Positions 60,203 through 64,000 of a stretch of 64,000 bases of DNA are shown in pieces (the first letter of the stretch is position 1; each line of letters begins with the position of its first letter). This DNA comes from an uncultured Christensenellaceae bacterium (GTDB lineage: Bacteria > Bacillota > Clostridia > Christensenellales > Borkfalkiaceae): the NCBI GenBank assembly GCA_910588695.1, contig CAJUOV010000005.1:1-64000 (forward strand). The letters run 5' to 3'. The position numbers and the translations under genes are program-made. The notes beneath the pieces were generated by a model, which had not been told where the DNA came from, ran no database searches, and worked only from the letters and a program-made list of their open reading frames with translations.

Positions 60203-63200
60203 CAGTCGAGGCTCCCGTACTTGCTCTCGCATTCTTCTTTGGTAAGAAGCACCGTGCGCGCTTTCGCCTTGCCGTCGAACGGAGACACATAGCCCATGAG
60301 TTCCATCCACTCCATGATCTTACCCGCGTGGTTATAACCGACGGAGCATTTTCTCTGAATGAGCGAAATAGATGCGCTGCCCAATTTGACGACCATTTTG
60401 AGCGCCTTGATATACTGCTCGTTGACTTCGCCGCCGTCGTCGTCCCCGTCGCCTGCGGAAGCGCCCGCCGCCTGACCGGGGTTGTTGATGTAGTCCGAAA
60501 CTTCGGTATCGAAGTAAGCCTCGTTATTCTCTTTGACGTATTTTACGACCTGCTCTACCTCTTTCGAGCTGAGGAAAGCGCCCTGCACGCGCATACAGTT
60601 GAACATGCCCTCCGTGCGGAAGAGCATATCGCCGTTGCCGAGCAGCTTCTGCGCGCCCGTCTCGTCGATGATTGTGCGCGAGTCCACTTCCTGAATAACT
60701 CTGAGCGCCATACGAGTGGGAAGATTCCCCTTGATCACGCCCGTGATGACGTCGACCGAAGGGCGCTGTGTGGAGATCACGAGGTGGATTCCCGCCGCGC
60801 GCGATTTCTGCGTCAGACGCTGAATGCGTTCTTCGATGTCTTTCTTTGCAACCGACATCAGATCGGCGAGCTCGTCCACAACAATGACGATCTTGCACAG
60901 TTTCTGTTCGTCCTCCGTAAGACTCGAATTGTATTCGTCGATATTCCGAGCGAGCACGCCCGAACGGGTCTTTTGCTGGAAGAGCGCGTATCTGCGCTCC
61001 ATTTCTTTAATCGCCCAGTTGAGCGAAGTGACCGCTTTCTGCGCATCCGATATAATCTCGTTGATCATGAGGTGCGGAAGCCCTTCGTAGATCGTGAACT
61101 CCCCTTTGGGATCGATGAGAATAAGTCTCAGATCCTCGGGAGAATATTTGCAAATCAGACTGATCAACATGGAATGCAGGCAGACGCTTTTACCGGAACC
61201 CGTCGTTCCCGCGACGAGAAGCTGCTTCATCTTTACGATATTGCCGATAACGGGCTTGCCCTCGACGTCCTTTCCGATTACGAACATCAGCGACCCCGGT
61301 TTGGAATTGACGTATTCGTTCGCGTAGAGCAACGGACGAAGCCCTACCGTCGCGGGCGCGGAATTGGGCACGTCTACCGAGACGGTGCCGTTCGCGCGGT
61401 TTGCATAAACGTTGACCCCGTCGCTCGCGTGCAGACGCATGGCAATCTCCTGATCGCGCTTGACGACGGTATTGACGGAGACGTTCCCGGGAATTTCGAG
61501 ATCGTAGCGGGTAACGGTCGCGCCGCAGGTCACTTTCACGACCTTGGCGTCGATTCTGAACCCTGCAAGCGCCTCTTCGATCACCGCCGAATTACGCTCG
61601 ATCTCTTCCTGAGAGACCATGACGGCGTCGTTATAATCGCGGAACAGAGAGTAGTCGGGAGCGGCATACTGTCTGTATATATGCCGTTTTGGCGCAGGTG
61701 CGGGAGCGGCTTCCGCCGAAGGCGGCGCGATCCTCGCCTCACGTTCGCGGGGCGCAAACGCACGGACGCGCGTCGGAGGGGGCGGCACTTCCTCTTCCGC
61801 CGAAAAATCATCTTCCGCATCGTCGTCGAATAAACTTGCGGCGCTCCGTCTCTCCCCGCGCGAAAACTCCTCTTCTTCGCGGGAGAAACTTCTGTCTTCG
61901 CCGCGCATGGTATCCGCGATCCCTTCGTCGGAAAAAGCGCGTTCGGTACGGGATGCGCGTAAATTTTCTTCGGGTTCGAGCGCTTCGCGGGGGAACTGCG
62001 TACGATCCTCTCCCACGGAACGCGAAAACAGCGAACGGATGGAGTCGCCGCTATTGTAATCGATTTCTTCCTGCGGCGCGCTCTCTTCCCGACGGGCGCG
62101 GCTCATGCGCGAAAAAATATCCTCCGCGGGGGTCGGCTCTTCGGATACAGCCGCGCGGGACGCCGTCTCGTTCGCAACCGGTTCGGAAGCAAAAGACGGC
62201 AAGGGTTTCTGTTCCGCCGCAGGCGCGCTCGGCTCGGTCGAAAAATTCTCGTTATACGGAACGTCGTGCCCGTAATAATCGCGCTTTTCGGGCATAACAG
62301 GCTTGGGCGGTTCCGCACGGTACGACGGCGTCTGCGAATAAGAAATATCGTTCGCGGGCGAATACGTGTAACCGTTCGGAGAAACGGGCTTCTCTTCGCT
62401 GACCCGTCTGGGAACGGGGTTCGCCGTTCTCTCCGCCGCAGAGGAATAGTGCGCCGAGTAATAGGCTTCGGGCGCTTCTTTCAAAGTATTTTTCGCCGAA
62501 TCTTCCGAAAGATTACGATACATCGACGAAGAACGGGACCGCGAATTGAAATATGAATCATGACTGAATATCAAGTTATTGCGGTATGACTCCTGCGGAT
62601 CCGCGCCGAACAAAATCTCTTTGCTCCGATCCTTTTCGCTCGAGCGGCGGGTCGAATCCTGCGCAATACCGAACGACGCGTTAGCCGGATGATTTCTCGG
62701 TCTTACTGCTTCGGACGAAGGCATACGGTGCACGGGCGGCGCAAGATCCTCGAAAGCTACCGCGCGGGTCTCGCTTCGGGGTTCTTCGAACCGCTCCTGA
62801 GGGTCAAACTTTTTACGTTCCTCTCTCCTGCGTCTTGCAAAACGTATTCCGCCCATCTTCTTTCCGAGCGGAGTTTTTAAGATAATCAGAAACACCGAGA
62901 GAAGCGCAAGCGCGATAAAAACGACATACGCGCCCTCCACTGCAAGCAGCGCGCGGACGGGATAAACGATCAGCCCCAAAAGCACGCCCCCTCCCGTACC
63001 GTCGGCGGCGCTCTCGCGCGCGGCATTCCAGCAACCCGTCATATAGGCGCCGAAACCGTTGCCGAAGAAACTTTCCGCCGTCGCCGTATGCGCGATAAAA
63101 AATGCCGAAACCAACAAAAATCCCACGCGAAGTTTCCAACCCCACGAAATTCTTCCCTTTCCGAATACGAGCACAACGGACTGATAGACGGTATAGACCA

Positions 63201-63411
63201 AGAGCGGATACGCCATAAACCCGAAGATACCGAGAAAGAACGCCGTGATCGCCACGCCGATTTCTCCGAACAGATAAGGTCCCGTCACCAAAATAAAAAA
63301 TATGACGGCAGAAAACAGCAAAAGAGTCATTCCGACCGTTTCGCGCGTCATAACGGACGCTCTGCTCTTTTCTTTATTCTCTTTTTTCTCGTCCCTTCCG
63401 TAACCGTTCAA
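60202..63411 (-). CDS. ftsK: DNA translocase FtsK/SpoIIIE
   Basis: FtsK/SpoIIIE pumps chromosomal DNA through the closing septum. In 1069 residues there are four or five N-terminal membrane helices (up to about 180) and a long polar, Arg/Glu/Ser/Pro-rich linker (about 190-600). The motor has Walker A GTTGSGKS at about residue 735, IVIVVDELADLM (Walker B) and VISTQRPSVDVITG. An Asp/Gly-rich spacer (GDGDDDGG) and the C-terminal winged-helix gamma domain follow. The start is a TTG at 63411, with GGAG 8 bases upstream, behind a TTGAAA/TATAAT promoter. The linker of about 400 residues is longer than in B. subtilis SpoIIIE. It heads the rimO-pgsA-cinA-recA-nadE-bgl transcript. Confidence 0.93.
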   Translation of the reverse strand: MNGYGRDEKKENKEKSRASVMTRETVGMTLLLFSAVIFFILVTGPYLFGEIGVAITAFFLGIFGFMAYPLLVYTVYQSVVLVFGKGRISWGWKLRVGFLLVSAFFIAHTATAESFFGNGFGAYMTGCWNAARESAADGTGGGVLLGLIVYPVRALLAVEGAYVVFIALALLSVFLIILKTPLGKKMGGIRFARRRREERKKFDPQERFEEPRSETRAVAFEDLAPPVHRMPSSEAVRPRNHPANASFGIAQDSTRRSSEKDRSKEILFGADPQESYRNNLIFSHDSYFNSRSRSSSMYRNLSEDSAKNTLKEAPEAYYSAHYSSAAERTANPVPRRVSEEKPVSPNGYTYSPANDISYSQTPSYRAEPPKPVMPEKRDYYGHDVPYNENFSTEPSAPAAEQKPLPSFASEPVANETASRAAVSEEPTPAEDIFSRMSRARREESAPQEEIDYNSGDSIRSLFSRSVGEDRTQFPREALEPEENLRASRTERAFSDEGIADTMRGEDRSFSREEEEFSRGERRSAASLFDDDAEDDFSAEEEVPPPPTRVRAFAPREREARIAPPSAEAAPAPAPKRHIYRQYAAPDYSLFRDYNDAVMVSQEEIERNSAVIEEALAGFRIDAKVVKVTCGATVTRYDLEIPGNVSVNTVVKRDQEIAMRLHASDGVNVYANRANGTVSVDVPNSAPATVGLRPLLYANEYVNSKPGSLMFVIGKDVEGKPVIGNIVKMKQLLVAGTTGSGKSVCLHSMLISLICKYSPEDLRLILIDPKGEFTIYEGLPHLMINEIISDAQKAVTSLNWAIKEMERRYALFQQKTRSGVLARNIDEYNSSLTEDEQKLCKIVIVVDELADLMSVAKKDIEERIQRLTQKSRAAGIHLVISTQRPSVDVITGVIKGNLPTRMALRVIQEVDSRTIIDETGAQKLLGNGDMLFRTEGMFNCMRVQGAFLSSKEVEQVVKYVKENNEAYFDTEVSDYINNPGQAAGASAGDGDDDGGEVNEQYIKALKMVVKLGSASISLIQRKCSVGYNHAGKIMEWMELMGYVSPFDGKAKARTVLLTKEECESKYGSLD

Positions 63412-63460
63412 AACAATCTCTCCGAGTAACCGTAAATTTTTCTATAATTGCCTAACCTAT

Positions 63461-63489
63461 ATTATATCATTTCGGCGCGGAATTTTCAA
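63461..63489 (-). promoter_or_regulatory. Promoter of the ftsK-recA operon
   Basis: Minus strand TTGAAA (63489-63484), 17-base spacer, TATAAT (63466-63461). Confidence 0.75.
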
Positions 63490-63551
63490 CGATATTGCGC
63501 GACCTTTTTTGATTTTTTACAAACAATTTTTTCAATGCGATTGGTGTTTTT

Positions 63552-63592
63552 TTATGAAAAAATCCCCCTCGGAAATATCGCGAAGGGGATTT
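63552..63592 (-). terminator. Terminator of pyrR
   Basis: Minus strand AAATCCCC (63592-63585) and GGGGATTT (63567-63560) form the outer stem of a hairpin followed by TTTT. Confidence 0.75.
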
Positions 63593-63606
63593 CGGAAAAT
63601 TTTTCC

Positions 63607-64000
63607 TTATTTGAGGAGCAACACGGCTTCCTCGCCGTCCGTCTCCGAAAAATGCACTTTGACGCTCTCTTCCGAAGAAGAAGGCACGTATTTGCCCACG
63701 GCGTCCGGACGGAAAGGGAGCTCCCTGTGTCCGCGGTCAATGAGCGTGTATAAACGAATACTCTGCGGGCTGCCGATCTCGGAGAGCGCGGAGACGGAAG
63801 CGCGCACCGTTCTGCCCGTATACATGATATCGTCGATCAAGGCGACATTTTTACCGTCGATCGAAAATTCGATTTCGTTCCCGACGTAACGCGCGGCGCG
63901 TTCCTCTTCGGACAAATCGTCGCGGTAACGAACGGCGTCGAGCACCCCGAGCGGCAGTTCGACCCCCTCGATACGCGCGATCTCCCTCCTCATTTTTCTG
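63607..64000 (-). CDS. pyrR: PyrR bifunctional pyrimidine regulator/uracil phosphoribosyltransferase (5' end outside window)
   Basis: PyrR binds pyr mRNA to cause attenuation and also converts uracil and PRPP to UMP. The visible 131 or so codons include EIARIEGVELPLGVLDAVRYRDDLSEEE and the PRPP loop NVALIDDIMYTGRTVRASVSAL, then the C-terminal region DRGHRELPFRPDAVGKYVP. The frame continues past the window edge, so the true start lies beyond 64000; the internal ATG at 63993 is not the start. The gene ends at a terminator, and no pyr genes follow it here. Confidence 0.9.
   Translation of the reverse strand, partial: RKMRREIARIEGVELPLGVLDAVRYRDDLSEEERAARYVGNEIEFSIDGKNVALIDDIMYTGRTVRASVSALSEIGSPQSIRLYTLIDRGHRELPFRPDAVGKYVPSSSEESVKVHFSETDGEEAVLLLK

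Overview
This window comes from a low-to-moderate-GC Gram-positive bacterium of the Firmicutes/Clostridia type, probably an uncultured or little-studied lineage. Four things support this: the RNase Y gene, the operon order ispG - (PolC position) - rimP - nusA - ylxR - ylxQ - infB - rbfA - nrnA - truB - ribF, a type III glutamine synthetase, and an FMN-riboswitch/RibU pair. Sigma-A promoters close to TTGACA-17-TATAAT and strong Shine-Dalgarno sites are plentiful. Almost all genes lie on the minus strand, as expected if that strand leads in replication here. I saw no insertion sequence, prophage, CRISPR array or rRNA.

Layout. 1-1.6 kb: a collagen-like Gly-X-Thr surface protein (cut by the window edge) divergent from a family 2 glycosyltransferase. 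1.6-9.8 kb: rpoC and rpoB behind their own consensus promoter and a leader of about 220 nt, with no ribosomal protein genes in front; RpoB has a long acidic tail. 9.9-13.5 kb: a plus-strand island with rqcP, an ispD-ispF fusion and radA; two similar paired-hairpin leaders precede the first two genes. 13.5-20.5 kb: an acidic hypothetical protein, trmB-dut-HAD phosphatase, glutamine synthetase III, an ABC exporter and tRNA-Pro(CGG). 20.5-26.4 kb: ddl, a membrane-anchored MurF, an alpha/beta hydrolase, rimI, tsaB, tsaE, and ribU under an FMN riboswitch. 26.4-34 kb: a type IIA topoisomerase pair without a GyrA box, a patatin, a membrane-bound XRE regulator and the tail of the infB operon. 34-45.7 kb: the long nrdR-ispG / rimP-nusA-infB-truB-ribF cluster. 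45.8-50.5 kb: a YitT permease, a GH43 lipoprotein and a frameshifted lipoprotein. 50.6-64 kb: a cysteine-rich small protein, rny, then ftsK-rimO-pgsA-cinA-recA-nadE-bgl, and the start-truncated pyrR.

Most of the window is housekeeping: transcription, translation factors, tRNA modification (TsaB/TsaE, TrmB, TruB), MEP isoprenoid synthesis (IspDF, IspG), cell wall (Ddl, MurF), DNA repair and topology (RecA, RadA, topoisomerase), flavin metabolism (RibU, RibF) and cell division (FtsK).

The most unusual points are these. The gene in the PolC position encodes only the PolC-like N-terminal, OB and proofreading-exonuclease parts (504 residues), with no PHP or polymerase domain. RpoB carries a built-in acidic tail resembling the C-terminus of the delta subunit. 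Duplicated hairpin leaders precede rqcP and ispDF. The rimP-nusA operon starts with a promoter followed by a terminator-like hairpin. MurF is fused to a membrane domain, and tsaE appears to be leaderless. I did not find a clearly new multi-gene defence or mobile system.
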